The notes under the pieces are model-generated. The model did no database searches. It was not told the origin of the DNA and saw only the letters and a list, made by a program, of their open reading frames with translations. Shown here in pieces: positions 7,578 to 17,245 of a DNA stretch of 64,000 bases. The DNA is from Hyphomicrobiales bacterium (GTDB taxonomy: Bacteria > Pseudomonadota > Alphaproteobacteria > Rhizobiales > Rhizobiaceae), in contig JAFKJW010000179.1 of the NCBI GenBank assembly GCA_017305925.1, forward strand, positions 62,001 to 126,000. Reading direction: 5' to 3'. A program made the position numbers and the translations under genes. Positions within the stretch are counted from its first letter, which is position 1. The number at the start of each line of letters is the position of its first letter.

Positions 7578-10133
7578 CTACGCCGCCTTCTTTCGCCGGG
7601 GCCGCATCGCCTCCAGCGGCGCGGCCGCGGCATGGAACCCCTCCCAGGGATCGCCGTTCAGCGCAGCAAGGCGCGTCGGCATGTTCTCAACCGTGAAATA
7701 GGCGGGGCCGATCCCCGGGCCGAGTTCGTCCCAGCCTATCGGCGCGGAGACGGCCGCGCCGGGCCGCGCCCGGGTCGAATAGGCGGCGACCGCCGTCGCG
7801 CCGCGCTGGTTGCGCAGATAGTCGATCAGGATCTTGCCGCGGCGCCTGGATTTCGTGATCGTCGAAACGTAGCGGGCGGGATCGTCCGAGGCCATGGACT
7901 CCGCGAGAGCCTTGGTGAACGCCTTTACGGCCGGCCATTCGGCCTTCGGCCTCAGCGGCGCCACGACATGCAGGCCCTTGCCGCCCGACGTCTTCACGAA
8001 GGCGGCGAGGCCGCCGTCCGAAAGACGTTGCCGAACCTCGAGCGCGGCGTCGATGACCGCCTGCCACGCAACGCCTTCCCCCGGATCGAGATCCATGACG
8101 ATCCTGTCCGGCCGCTCCCAATCCGCGACGGTGGATCCCCAGGGATGGATTTCGAGGACAGCCGATTGCACGAGGCCCAGCAGCCCGTCGAGATCGTCGA
8201 TGCTGATCAGCGGCTCGCCGGAGCGATCTTTCGGATCCCGCACCAGGGCAATGTTCGGATTGAGTCCCTTCCAGGCGTGCTTCTGGAAGAACTTTTCGCC
8301 GGCAATGCCGTTCGGGCAGCGCAGCAGCGCCAGCGGGCGACCGACGACATGCGGCGCGATATGCCGCCACACCTCCGCATAGTAGTCGGCGAGGCCTTCC
8401 TTCGTGACACCCTCGTCCGGCCAGTAGATCCGGTCGGGATGGGTGAGCTTTACCGTGCGCCGCTGCGGCGCGGGAGGCTTTGCGCCGGCCTTCGGAATTT
8501 CCTGTACGATTTCGCCCGCCGCCTTGTCCTCGCGAAGCCCGCGAAAGGAGGCATGACGCAGATGGCCGTCGGCCGTCCATGCGCGGAATTCCACTTCGGC
8601 AACGAGTTCCGGACGCACATATTTGACCTGGCGGCTTTCATCCGCGGTCAGCCGGCCATCGAAGGGACTCGACGTTGCACGGATTTTCTCGAGCTTGCGG
8701 AACAGGTCTTCGGCGACCGCGCTGGTGTAGCCCGTACCGACCCTGCCGACATGGCGGAGCTTGCCGTCCTCGTAGACGCCGAGCACCAGCGAACCGATAG
8801 CCTTGCCTGAAACGGACGACGGCACATAGCCGCCGATGACGAATTCCTGACGCGCCGAACATTTGGACTTGACCCAGCTCTCGCCGCGTCCGGGGCGATA
8901 GGGTGCATTGCGAAGCTTCGAGACGATGCCTTCGAGGCTCAGCCGGCAGGCATGGCGCAGCACCATGGCGCCGCTCTCCTCGAAATGACTGCTGAAGCGG
9001 ATCGCGCCGCCATCGCTCGCCACGATCCGCTCGAGCAACGCCTTGCGTTCGACCAGCGGCAGGGCGGTGAGATCGTAGCCGTCGAGATACATGAGATCGA
9101 AGGCATAGAAAACGAACCTGTCCGTCCGGCCCTCGCTCAAATCCGCCTGCAAGGCGGAGAAGTCGGATGCGCCCGAGTCGGTCTCGACCACGAGTTCGCC
9201 GTCGATGATGGCCGTCCCGACCGGCAGATCCTGAAGCGCGGTCAACACCGTCTTGCCGAATTTCTTCGTCCAGTCGAGGCCGCTTCGGGTCAGGAGCTTG
9301 ACGCGGCCCGCCTCGATGCGGGCCTGAAGCCTGTAGCCGTCGAACTTGATCTCGTGCAGCCAGCGCTTGCCGGTCGGCGCGGCGGAGACGAGCGTCGCCA
9401 GGGTCGGCTCCATGAAAGCCGGCATCGGCGTCTTCTTCGCAGCCTTGACCCTGGAAGGATCAGGAGCGGTAACCTGCCCATCCGTTGCCGGTTCGGGATC
9501 CGTCTTCGTCGGCTTGCCGGCTTCTGTCGTCTTTTTGATGCGGCCCGTTTTTGAGGACCAGCCCGGCGCCTCGCCGGCGACATCCGCGATCCCGCGGCCG
9601 GTCTTTGCCGATTCCGGCCGCTCCTCCAGGATGTCCGCGGCGCCCTCCGGCCTGGCGAACGCGTCCTCGCCCTTGATCAGCAGCCAGTTCTCGCGCTTCT
9701 CGGCCGGCTTGCCGTGCATGCGCACGAGGTGCCAGCGGCCGCCCAGCTTCTCGCCGTGCAGCTCGAATTCGAGATGGCCTTTCGCATAACCCTTGCGCGC
9801 GTCGCCGATCGGCGACCAGGTTCCGCGATCCCAGACGATGACCGTGCCGCCGCCATATTCGCCTTTGGGTATGGTGCCTTCGAAGTCGCCATATTCGAGG
9901 GGATGGTCCTCGACATGGACGGCGAGACGCTTCTCGCCCGGCACGAGGCTCGGCCCCCTGGCGACGGCCCAGCTTTTCAGCACGCCGTCCATCTCAAGCC
10001 GGAAATCGTAGTGCAGCCGCCGGGCGTCGTGCTTCTGGATGACGAAGCTGTTGCCGCGCTTCCGGGCACTGCCGCCTTTCGGCTCGGACGTCGCGGCAAA
10101 ATTCCTCTTCTTCCTGTAGGTATCGAGCGCCAT
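7578..10133 (-). CDS. ligD: Multifunctional ATP-dependent DNA ligase LigD (PE-ligase-polymerase)
   Basis: End-joining enzyme of 851 aa that trims, fills and seals broken DNA held by Ku. Domain order is 3'-phosphoesterase (about residues 30-150, HYDFRLEMDG at 41-50 and GEYGGGT), ATP-dependent ligase (about 235-530, catalytic Lys263 in EIKFDGYR) and archaeo-eukaryotic primase-type polymerase (about 555-845, DLDPGEGVAW and TSGGKGLHVV). This is the PE-Lig-Pol order of Pseudomonas LigD. A low-complexity Lys/Thr/Pro linker (about 170-235) joins the first two domains. It lies 2 nt after the second ku on the same strand, so ku2-ligD form an operon read from the EcfG-type promoter at 11040-11064. Confidence 0.95.
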   Translation of the reverse strand: MALDTYRKKRNFAATSEPKGGSARKRGNSFVIQKHDARRLHYDFRLEMDGVLKSWAVARGPSLVPGEKRLAVHVEDHPLEYGDFEGTIPKGEYGGGTVIVWDRGTWSPIGDARKGYAKGHLEFELHGEKLGGRWHLVRMHGKPAEKRENWLLIKGEDAFARPEGAADILEERPESAKTGRGIADVAGEAPGWSSKTGRIKKTTEAGKPTKTDPEPATDGQVTAPDPSRVKAAKKTPMPAFMEPTLATLVSAAPTGKRWLHEIKFDGYRLQARIEAGRVKLLTRSGLDWTKKFGKTVLTALQDLPVGTAIIDGELVVETDSGASDFSALQADLSEGRTDRFVFYAFDLMYLDGYDLTALPLVERKALLERIVASDGGAIRFSSHFEESGAMVLRHACRLSLEGIVSKLRNAPYRPGRGESWVKSKCSARQEFVIGGYVPSSVSGKAIGSLVLGVYEDGKLRHVGRVGTGYTSAVAEDLFRKLEKIRATSSPFDGRLTADESRQVKYVRPELVAEVEFRAWTADGHLRHASFRGLREDKAAGEIVQEIPKAGAKPPAPQRRTVKLTHPDRIYWPDEGVTKEGLADYYAEVWRHIAPHVVGRPLALLRCPNGIAGEKFFQKHAWKGLNPNIALVRDPKDRSGEPLISIDDLDGLLGLVQSAVLEIHPWGSTVADWERPDRIVMDLDPGEGVAWQAVIDAALEVRQRLSDGGLAAFVKTSGGKGLHVVAPLRPKAEWPAVKAFTKALAESMASDDPARYVSTITKSRRRGKILIDYLRNQRGATAVAAYSTRARPGAAVSAPIGWDELGPGIGPAYFTVENMPTRLAALNGDPWEGFHAAAAPLEAMRPRRKKAA

Positions 10134-10135
10134 CG

Positions 10136-10987
10136 TCAGCCGGCCTTCCGCCGGGGCGGCCCGGCTTCGGCGCTTGCTTTCTTGGAGGCGGCTTTTGCCG
10201 GGGATTTCTTTCCCGCCATCCCCGCGCTTTCACGCAGCGCGGCCATCAGGTCGACGACCTTTTCCTGCCTGGGCTCCTTGCGGACCTTGATCTTTCTGCC
10301 TTCGAGCTTCGCCTTCACGAGGTCGGCCAGCGCCGCCTCGTAGCGGTCGTCGAACTTCGAGGCATCGAACTTGCCCATCTTGGTCTTGATGATGTGTTCG
10401 GCAAGCTCGAGCATCTCGCCCTTGATCTTCATCGCCGGCACGTCCCGGAACGCTTCCCGTGCCGAGCGCACTTCGTAGTCGAAATTGAGCGTCGTGGCGA
10501 TCAGGCCGTCATTGTGCGCCCGGATCAGCACGGTGCGCGCCCGCCGGAAAAGCACCGTCTGCGCGATCGCCGCGACCTTCTTCCTGCGCATGCCATCGCG
10601 GATCAGCGCATAGGCCTCCTCGGCCGTCCTGTCCGCGGGTCCGAGATAATAGGGCCTGTCGAAATAGACGTCGTCGATCTCGCCGCAGCCGATGAAGGCG
10701 GTGACGGACAGCGTCTTGTCGCTTTCGGGAACGGCGGCTGCAACCTCTTCCGGATCGAGCACCACATAATCGGCCTGCCCGACCTCGTAGCCCTTGACCT
10801 GATCGTCCTTCTCGACCGGCTTGCCGGTATCGCTGTCGACGAACTGACGGCGGACCCGATGACCCGTCGCACGATTGATCGTGTGGAAGGCGATGCGCTC
10901 GGAGGTCGATACGGCCGTATAGAGCGCGACGGGACAGGCCAGCTCGGCGACCTTGAGAAATCCCTTCCAGTTCGCCCGGGGTGCCAT
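10136..10987 (-). CDS. ku2: Non-homologous end-joining protein Ku (copy 2)
   Basis: Second Ku, 283 aa, starting MAPRANWKGFLKVAELACPVALYTAVS and clearly diverged from copy 1. It ends in a Lys/Ala/Arg-rich tail (GKKSPAKAASKKASAEAG) typical of Ku variants that bind non-terminal DNA and LigD. ATG 10985-10987 is preferred; an in-frame TTG at 11002 would add five residues. ku2 and ligD are 2 nt apart. Several Ku genes per genome are usual in Sinorhizobium relatives, where different pairs are reported to work in different growth phases. Two Ku genes around one ligD suggest homo- or heterodimeric Ku feeding the same ligase. Confidence 0.94.
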   Translation of the reverse strand: MAPRANWKGFLKVAELACPVALYTAVSTSERIAFHTINRATGHRVRRQFVDSDTGKPVEKDDQVKGYEVGQADYVVLDPEEVAAAVPESDKTLSVTAFIGCGEIDDVYFDRPYYLGPADRTAEEAYALIRDGMRRKKVAAIAQTVLFRRARTVLIRAHNDGLIATTLNFDYEVRSAREAFRDVPAMKIKGEMLELAEHIIKTKMGKFDASKFDDRYEAALADLVKAKLEGRKIKVRKEPRQEKVVDLMAALRESAGMAGKKSPAKAASKKASAEAGPPRRKAG

Positions 10988-11039
10988 GGAGAGCGCTTCC
11001 AACTCGATATGGGCCAGTTTTAGGCCGGATAGAGCCGGA

Positions 11040-11064
11040 AACGTTGCGGCTACGCGTTGGTTCC
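11040..11064 (-). promoter_or_regulatory. EcfG-type general stress promoter of ku2-ligD
   Basis: On the minus strand GGAAC (11064-11060), exactly 16 nt, CGTT (11043-11040). It is a full consensus match 52 nt before the ku2 start. Confidence 0.75.
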
Positions 11065-11412
11065 GCCGTGCCTCGATCTGCTTCCGCAGGCTGCCGGGTC
11101 AGCCGACCGGATCCGACGCATGCAACATGCGCCAGCGCCAGCCGCATGCCGGCTCACGACGCCCGACATGCGATGGGCGGCGTCGAACCGCACCGGCCGA
11201 TCAGCGCATTGCCCCGTCGCTGCCGGCAAGAGCCGACGTCTGCTTTTCGCCACAAAAGGATTCCGCCGCTCTCGTAACGCCTCCTGATCTCTTCACGGTT
11301 GCATATCGGCGGACAACCGGGGCTAATGGTCCGCGGAAACGAAATTCTCGGCGATTGAGCCACAGACAATCGACGTGAACGAGCCGCGATATGCGGCGTG
11401 GATAGCAGCCGG
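11065..11412. other. Intergenic region without recognised gene
   Basis: About 350 bp between the ku2 promoter and the LysR gene. Open frames here are short, arginine-rich and overlap one another, as expected by chance in GC-rich DNA. No tRNA, small RNA or terminator was recognised. It must hold the promoter of the LysR gene. Confidence 0.5.
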
Positions 11413-12396
11413 ATGGTCCGCCGATTCTACAGCCTGCCTTCGTTGATCGCGCTCGCGGCCTTTGAAGCGGCTGCGCGCCACCTCAGCCTGACCAAGGCCG
11501 CGGAGGAACTGAACGTCACGCCCGGCGCCGTTTCCAGGCAGGTGCGGGCGCTGGAGGAGGAGCTCGGCGTACCCCTGTTCCTGCGCCGGCACAGGGCGGT
11601 CGAGCTGACGCGCGAAGGCGAAGCGATGGCGGCCGCGCTGCGCGAAGGCTTCGACCGGATATCGTCGACGTTCCGCCAGTTGAAGTCGCTCGGCGGACAG
11701 GCGGTCGTGACCATCGGCAGCACCATGGCGATGGCTCATCTGTGGCTGATGCCGCGCATGGGGACGTTCTGGAACAGCCATCCCGAAATCGTCGTCGACC
11801 ATGTGATCTCGGACCACCGGCATGGCCTCGACCGGCCGGACGTGGACCTGCGCATCCGCTACGGCCATGGAGAATGGCCGGACGAGCTTTCGGCAAAGCT
11901 CTATGACGACCGCATCTTCCCCGTCGCGAGTCCGGCCTTCGCCAGGGCGTATCCGGTGAAATCGGTGGCGGACCTGATGCAGTTGCAGCTCCTGTCCGTC
12001 GAAGGCATCGACTGGACGTGGACGACCTGGGCGGAGTTCCTGCGCGAGACGGGCGACCCCGACCGGCATGTCAGTGTCCGGCGCTTCAACAGCTACGTGA
12101 TCGCGCTGCAGGCGGCGCGCAGCGGGCAAGGGGTGGCGCTGGGCTGGGAGAGCCTCGTCGCCCCGCTGATCGAGGCCGGCAGCCTCGTGCGGGTAACGGA
12201 TGCCGAGATCACGGTCCCGCAATCCTATTTCGTGACATGGAGCGCCCGCCGGCCGCTGAGCCCGCAGGCGGTGACGTTGCGGGATTGGCTGCTTTCTCTT
12301 GGATCGTTGAGTTCAGCTCAAGCGAGCCGGCTTCCTATTTCGCTTGAACAACCGTTTCGCAGGCGTTCTCCTAGAAGCAAGGGAGAGCCCGCATGA
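11413..12396 (+). CDS. LysR-family regulator (GcvA-like)
   Basis: A 327-aa LysR-type transcription regulator. The N-terminal winged helix reads SLIALAAFEAAARHLSLTKAAEELNVTPGAVSRQVRALEEELGVPLF, the GcvA/AmpR subgroup pattern, and is followed by the LysR substrate-binding domain from about residue 90. The ATG at 11413 is preferred; a GTG at 11398 is possible. Its stop overlaps the mttB-like start by 4 nt (ATGA), so regulator and target are cotranscribed rather than divergent, which is unusual for LysR genes. It probably controls the methyltransferase and binding-protein genes downstream. Confidence 0.85.
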   Translation: MVRRFYSLPSLIALAAFEAAARHLSLTKAAEELNVTPGAVSRQVRALEEELGVPLFLRRHRAVELTREGEAMAAALREGFDRISSTFRQLKSLGGQAVVTIGSTMAMAHLWLMPRMGTFWNSHPEIVVDHVISDHRHGLDRPDVDLRIRYGHGEWPDELSAKLYDDRIFPVASPAFARAYPVKSVADLMQLQLLSVEGIDWTWTTWAEFLRETGDPDRHVSVRRFNSYVIALQAARSGQGVALGWESLVAPLIEAGSLVRVTDAEITVPQSYFVTWSARRPLSPQAVTLRDWLLSLGSLSSAQASRLPISLEQPFRRRSPRSKGEPA

Positions 12397-13952
12397 GCAT
12401 GACGGATATAGCTGCGACCCAGGATGCGCCCACTTCTCATCGCCGAGGCGGCGGCCGTGTCGGGCGAAGGGCGATGCGGGCAGCACCTGTCGCCTCCTTC
12501 CCGACCCTCGTTCGCAAGATACCCGTCTACGAGATCGTCCCCGACGAGGCCGTCGAGCTCATCCACGAGGAGTCCCTCAAGATCCTCGAGGAGGTGGGCT
12601 GCGAGTTCCGCGACGACGAGGCGATCGCGCTCTGGAGAGAGGCCGGCGCGGACGTGTCCGGCACGCGCGTCCGCATTGATCGCGCGCTCTTGATGGAGCT
12701 CGTCTCAAAGGTCCCTCCGGAGTTCACGCTTCATGCGCGCAACCCCGAGCGCACGGTCCGCGTCGGCGGCAGGAATTCGATCTTCATCCCCATGTACGGC
12801 GCGCCCTATGTGCGCGATCTCGACAACAACCGGCGCTACGGCACGCTGGAGGACCTCAACAACTTCCACAAGCTCGCCTACATGTCGCCGGCGCTGCATT
12901 CCTCCAGCTCGATCATCTGCGAGCCGATGGAGATCGCGGTGCCGAAGCGCCACCTGCACATCATCCATTCGGCATTGAAGCACTCCGACAAGCCCTTCAT
13001 GGGCATCGTGACCTCGAAGGACCGCGCCGAGGACACGATGGCGATGGCGGCAATCGTCTTCGGCGAGGACTTCGTCCGCGACAACCCGGTGCTGGTGTCG
13101 ATCACCAATTGCAATTCGCCGCTTGTGTGGGACGCTACCATGCTGGACGCGATGAAGGTCTATGCGCGCCACAACCAGCCGCTGATCCTGGCGCCCTTCG
13201 CGCTGTGCGGCGCCTCGACGTCCGCTTCCGCCGTCGGCGCGGTCGCGCAGGTCAATGCGGAGGCGCTGGCGGGCGTCGCCTTCACGCAGCTTCTCCGTCC
13301 AGGCTCGCCGCAGCTCTACGGCCAGTTCATGGTGACGGTGGACATGAAGACCGGCGCGCCGATGGGCGGCACGCCCGAGGCCGCGCAGATGATGTATCTG
13401 ATGGGCGCGCTGGCCAGAAAATACAAACTGCCGTGGCGCACCTCGGGCTTCCATGTCGGCTCGAAGCTGAACGATGCCCAGGCCGGCTACGAGGCGAACA
13501 TGCTGATGCATGCCGCCATCCTGTCCGGCGCCAACTACATCTGGCATTCGGCCGGCTGGCTGGAGGCGGGCCTGACCTGCGGCTATTCGAAGTTCGCCAC
13601 CGACTGCGAGCAGCTCGTCGGCTGGTACAAATATGCCGGCGGGGTCTCCTTCGACGATTTCAAGGATGCCATGGCGGCGATCCGCGAGGTCGGCCCGCAG
13701 GGCCACTTCCTCGGCACCCAGCACACGCTCGACCATTTCGAATCCGCCTTCTTCATGCCGACCCTCATGGACTTCAATTCCTACGAGCAGTGGAACGCCG
13801 AGGGGGCCAAGGATCACGACACGCGCGGCCGCGAGAAGGCGCGCAACATGCTTGCCGACTACGAGGAACCGAAGCTGGACGAGGGCGTCGCCGAGGCGCT
13901 GCGCGATTTCATCGCCCGGCGCGAGAAGAACCTGTCGGATACCGTCAACTGA
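12393..13952 (+). CDS. MttB-superfamily (COG5598) methyltransferase, non-pyrrolysine type
   Basis: A 519-aa protein of the trimethylamine methyltransferase family. The segments [42 protein letters not shown] and [36 protein letters not shown] are typical of the TIM-barrel MttB/MtgB fold. There is no in-frame amber codon, so this is the non-pyrrolysine branch, whose characterised members demethylate quaternary amines such as glycine betaine onto a corrinoid protein. No corrinoid-binding or activating (RamA-type) gene lies nearby, so cofactor partner and substrate are unknown. It overlaps the LysR gene by 4 nt and precedes a solute-binding protein by 50 nt. Confidence 0.82.
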   Translation: MSMTDIAATQDAPTSHRRGGGRVGRRAMRAAPVASFPTLVRKIPVYEIVPDEAVELIHEESLKILEEVGCEFRDDEAIALWREAGADVSGTRVRIDRALLMELVSKVPPEFTLHARNPERTVRVGGRNSIFIPMYGAPYVRDLDNNRRYGTLEDLNNFHKLAYMSPALHSSSSIICEPMEIAVPKRHLHIIHSALKHSDKPFMGIVTSKDRAEDTMAMAAIVFGEDFVRDNPVLVSITNCNSPLVWDATMLDAMKVYARHNQPLILAPFALCGASTSASAVGAVAQVNAEALAGVAFTQLLRPGSPQLYGQFMVTVDMKTGAPMGGTPEAAQMMYLMGALARKYKLPWRTSGFHVGSKLNDAQAGYEANMLMHAAILSGANYIWHSAGWLEAGLTCGYSKFATDCEQLVGWYKYAGGVSFDDFKDAMAAIREVGPQGHFLGTQHTLDHFESAFFMPTLMDFNSYEQWNAEGAKDHDTRGREKARNMLADYEEPKLDEGVAEALRDFIARREKNLSDTVN

Positions 13953-14002
13953 GCGGCACTTTATCGGCAATCACGATCGGGAACTGGGCAAAGGAGGAGA
14001 TC

Positions 14003-15652
14003 ATGAGATTCTACAGGAACAACGGCGACCGGGTGCCGGCCGCCATCGAGAAGATGGCCGCGGACGTGCGCGGCGGCCGGATGGATCGGCGCGAATTCCT
14101 GGCGCTGGCCAGCACGTTCGGCGCGTCGACGGCCCTCGCCTATGGCATGGTCGGCCTGTCGGTGCCGCAGCCGGCCTTCGCCGAGGACGTGAAGAAGGGC
14201 GGGACGCTGCGTGTCGCCATGCCGGTCAAGGCCCAGAAGGACCCGCGCACCTACGACTGGGTGGAGCTCGCGAACATTACGCGATGCTGGCTGGAGCCGC
14301 TGGTCCGCTATACGCACGAATTCACCTTCGAGCCGGTTCTGCTTGAAGGGTGGGACGTCAACGCCGACGCGACCGAATATGTCTTCCACATCCGCAAAGG
14401 GATCACCTGGAACAACGGGGACGCCTTCGACGCCGACGACGTGGTGTTCAATCTCACCCGCTGGTGCGAGAAAGGTGTTGCCGGCAATTCCATGGCCGCG
14501 CGCGTCGGCGCGCTGATCGACGACAAGACCGGCAAGGCCCGGGACGGCGCGATCACCAAGGTCGACGATCATACGGTGAAGCTAAAGCTCAATGAACCCG
14601 ACATCGCGATCATCGCCAATCTGACCGACTATCCGGCGCTCGTCGTGCATCGCAATTTCGATGCCGACGGTGCCGATCCGATCGCCAAGCCCATCGGCAC
14701 CGGCGCCTTCGAGCTTGTGTCTTATTCGGTCGGCCAGAAAGCGGTCGTGAAGCGGCGGGAGAGCGGCGCATGGTGGGGCGGCGAGGCGCCTCTCGACGGG
14801 GTCGATTTCATCGACTACGGCACCGACTTCTCGGCGACCGTCAGCGCCTTCGACTCCGGCGAGATCGACATCAATCTGGAGACGCCTGCCGACTTCATCG
14901 ACATCCTCGACAAGATGGATCTCGTCAAGTCGGAGGTCGCCACCGCGACGACGCTGGTTGCGCGCACCAACGTGACGAACAAGCCCTATGACGACCAGCG
15001 CGTGCGCAATGCGCTGCAGATGGCCGTCGACAACAATGTCGTGCTGCAGATCGGCTATAACGGCCGCGGCACGGTCGGCGAGAACCATCACGTCAGCCCG
15101 ATCCATCCGGAATATTACCCGCTGCCGAAGAAATCGCGCGACGCCGCCGGCGCCAAGAAACTGATGGAGGAGGCCGGACAGGCCGACTTCGAGCACGAAC
15201 TGATCACCGTCGAGGACGACTGGCAGAAAAACACCGGCGATGCGATCGCGGCGCAGCTCCGCGAGGCTGGAATCAAGGTCAAGCGCACGGTCCTGCCGGG
15301 CTCGACCTTCTGGAACGACTGGACGAAATATCCCTATTCCATGACCATCTGGTACATGCGGCCGCTCGGCGTTCAGGTGCTCGCTCTCGGCTACCGCACC
15401 GGCGAGGCCTGGAACGAATCCGGATATTCGAATCCCGATTTCGACGCCAAGCTCAAGCAGGCCCTTTCGATCAGCGACGTGGACAAGCGCAAGGAGGTGA
15501 TGAAGGACATCGAGACCATCCTCCAGGATTCCGGCGTCATCATCCAGCCCTTCTGGCAGAAGCTTTACAGCCACATGGGCAAGAATGTGAGGAATTACGG
15601 CGTTCATCAGACCTTCGAGATGGATCTGGAGAAGGTCTGGCTGGACGCCTAG
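14003..15652 (+). CDS. Tat-exported ABC solute-binding protein, family 5 (peptide/nickel type)
   Basis: Periplasmic binding protein of 549 aa. A twin-arginine signal [11 protein letters not shown] sits at about residues 27-37, with a hydrophobic stretch ending QPAFA near residue 60. The mature part follows the SBP_bac_5 pattern: [70 protein letters not shown] gives a strong ribosome binding site. Family members bind oligopeptides, opines, sugars or quaternary amines. No permease or ATPase gene follows, so the transporter is incomplete here. The adjacent decayed gntR suggests the rest was lost or lies elsewhere. Confidence 0.88.
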   Translation: MRFYRNNGDRVPAAIEKMAADVRGGRMDRREFLALASTFGASTALAYGMVGLSVPQPAFAEDVKKGGTLRVAMPVKAQKDPRTYDWVELANITRCWLEPLVRYTHEFTFEPVLLEGWDVNADATEYVFHIRKGITWNNGDAFDADDVVFNLTRWCEKGVAGNSMAARVGALIDDKTGKARDGAITKVDDHTVKLKLNEPDIAIIANLTDYPALVVHRNFDADGADPIAKPIGTGAFELVSYSVGQKAVVKRRESGAWWGGEAPLDGVDFIDYGTDFSATVSAFDSGEIDINLETPADFIDILDKMDLVKSEVATATTLVARTNVTNKPYDDQRVRNALQMAVDNNVVLQIGYNGRGTVGENHHVSPIHPEYYPLPKKSRDAAGAKKLMEEAGQADFEHELITVEDDWQKNTGDAIAAQLREAGIKVKRTVLPGSTFWNDWTKYPYSMTIWYMRPLGVQVLALGYRTGEAWNESGYSNPDFDAKLKQALSISDVDKRKEVMKDIETILQDSGVIIQPFWQKLYSHMGKNVRNYGVHQTFEMDLEKVWLDA

Positions 15653-15676
15653 AGCGACCCCGTCGGCAGCGCGTCG

Positions 15677-15982
15677 TCAAGGCTTGGCGGCGCGCACAGT
15701 GCCGGATTTCGCCTCGTCGCCGCGCATCGCGCCGGTCAGGGCGTCGACCGACGGTCGTCATAGAGTGCTCGGCGAGCAAGGCGGCAGCCTTGTCGGCATC
15801 ACGCTCCAGCGTCGTCCCGCCAGGGCGCCGTGCTCCGCCTGCACGTCGCGGCCTGCGGGGAACGTGGCCGCAATCGGCACTGGAGTGCGGCCGCAAGCTC
15901 GCCCCGGATGATATCGTGGCGCAGCGCGCCACAGGCTGGCGGTGCGGCTGGAGAAGATCGACCCGGCGCGTTTCGCGCGCAT
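15677..15982 (-). pseudogene. Decayed GntR/FCD-family regulator
   Basis: Fragments of an FCD-type GntR repressor are spread over three minus-strand frames. The N-terminal winged helix is visible as SRTASLWRA then, after a frame change, LRHDIIRGELA. Most of the regulator, including the middle of the FCD domain, is missing. The C-terminal FCD end is recognisable as AEHGALAG, then LERDADKAAALLAEHS, then VDALTGAMRGDE...RAAKP before TGA at 15677-15679. At least three frame changes and a large internal deletion leave about 300 bp where intact members need about 700. It once probably regulated this catabolic locus. Confidence 0.6.
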
Positions 15983-16097
15983 GGGCGGCAACAACGACTG
16001 ACCGATCCCCGGTTGCGCCCGGCCGCCGAAAATGCAGCATGGCCGGGCGCCGGACCTCACGCCGGCGAGTCGGGTTCGATCAGCCGGGATCCCTTGC

Positions 16098-17219
16098 ATG
16101 GAAGAGGTGGATTGCGTCGTTGCGGGAGCCGGCGTCGTCGGGTTGGCAGTCGTCCGCGAACTGGCGCTGCGCGGCCGCGAGGTGCTCGTTCTGGAAGCCG
16201 CGGACGCGATCGGCACCGGGACGAGCTCACGCAACTCCGAGGTCATTCACGCCGGCATCTACTACCCGGCCGGGTCGCTCAAGGCCCGGCTGTGTATCGA
16301 GGGCAGGGGAAAGCTCTACCGCTATTGCCGTGAGCACGGCATTCCGCACGCACCCTGCGGCAAGCTGATCGTCGCCGCGAACACGGCGCAGGAAACGCGG
16401 CTCGCATCGATCGCCGCGAACGCGCTGGCCTGCGGCGCCGGTGAGTTGGTGCGGCTCTCCGCCGGGGCCGCGCGGGAGCTCGAGCCGGCGCTGCGCTGTA
16501 CGGCGGCGCTGCTGTCGCCCGAGACGGGCATCATCGACAGCCACGCCCTGATGCTCTCCCTGCTCGGGGATGCCGAAGAGAAAGACGCTGTCCTGTCGCT
16601 CAACACCCGCGTGGTTTGCGGCCACGTGGACGGCGGCCGGATCGCGCTGCGCACGCGGGACGCCGCAAGCGGCGAGGAGTTCGGGATCGCCACGCGACAT
16701 TTCGTCAATGCGGCGGGTCTGGGCGGGATGGAGCTTGCCCGCTCGATCACCGGGCTCGACCCGAAATTCGTTCCGGCCCTCCACTATGCCAAGGGGAACT
16801 ATTTCTCGGTGAGCGGAAGGTCGCCTTTCTCCCGTCTGGTCTATCCGGTGCCGGAGCCCGGCGGGCTCGGCGTGCATCTGACACTGGATCTGAACGGCGT
16901 CGCCCGTTTCGGGCCGGATGTCGAATGGACGGACACGCTCGACTACCGCGTCGATGCATCGCGGGCCGAACGCTTCTACGAGGCCATCCGCAGCTACTGG
17001 CCGGGTTTGGCCGACGACAGCCTCCAGCCCGCCTACAGCGGCATCAGGCCGAAACTTTCCGCACGGGGCGAGCCCGACTCGGATTTCGTCCTGCAGGACG
17101 CATCGGTGCACGCGATTCCGGGACTGGTGAATCTCTTCGGCATCGAAAGCCCCGGACTTACCGCCTGCCTCGCCATTGCCGCGCATGTGGCCGACCGGCT
17201 GCTTGCCGACAAACGCTGA
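16098..17219 (+). CDS. FAD-dependent oxidoreductase, L-2-hydroxyglutarate oxidase (LhgO) family
   Basis: DAO-fold flavoprotein of 373 aa. The N terminus has the Rossmann FAD motif VVAGAGVVGLAVVRELALRG ending in the acidic VLVLEA. SSRNSEVIHAGIYYP is the conserved substrate-side segment of L-2-hydroxyglutarate dehydrogenase/oxidase proteins, and HYAKGNYFSVSG and the C-terminal LFGIESPGLTACLAIA also fit. Such enzymes oxidise L-2-hydroxyacids with quinone or oxygen as acceptor. The start is ATG 16098; the frame extends upstream but without family similarity. It stands next to the pseudogene and the orphan binding protein and is convergent with dnaE2 (26 nt). Confidence 0.83.
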   Translation: MEEVDCVVAGAGVVGLAVVRELALRGREVLVLEAADAIGTGTSSRNSEVIHAGIYYPAGSLKARLCIEGRGKLYRYCREHGIPHAPCGKLIVAANTAQETRLASIAANALACGAGELVRLSAGAARELEPALRCTAALLSPETGIIDSHALMLSLLGDAEEKDAVLSLNTRVVCGHVDGGRIALRTRDAASGEEFGIATRHFVNAAGLGGMELARSITGLDPKFVPALHYAKGNYFSVSGRSPFSRLVYPVPEPGGLGVHLTLDLNGVARFGPDVEWTDTLDYRVDASRAERFYEAIRSYWPGLADDSLQPAYSGIRPKLSARGEPDSDFVLQDASVHAIPGLVNLFGIESPGLTACLAIAAHVADRLLADKR

Positions 17220-17245
17220 GACCCCCGGAAAGCGCAAAGAAACGA

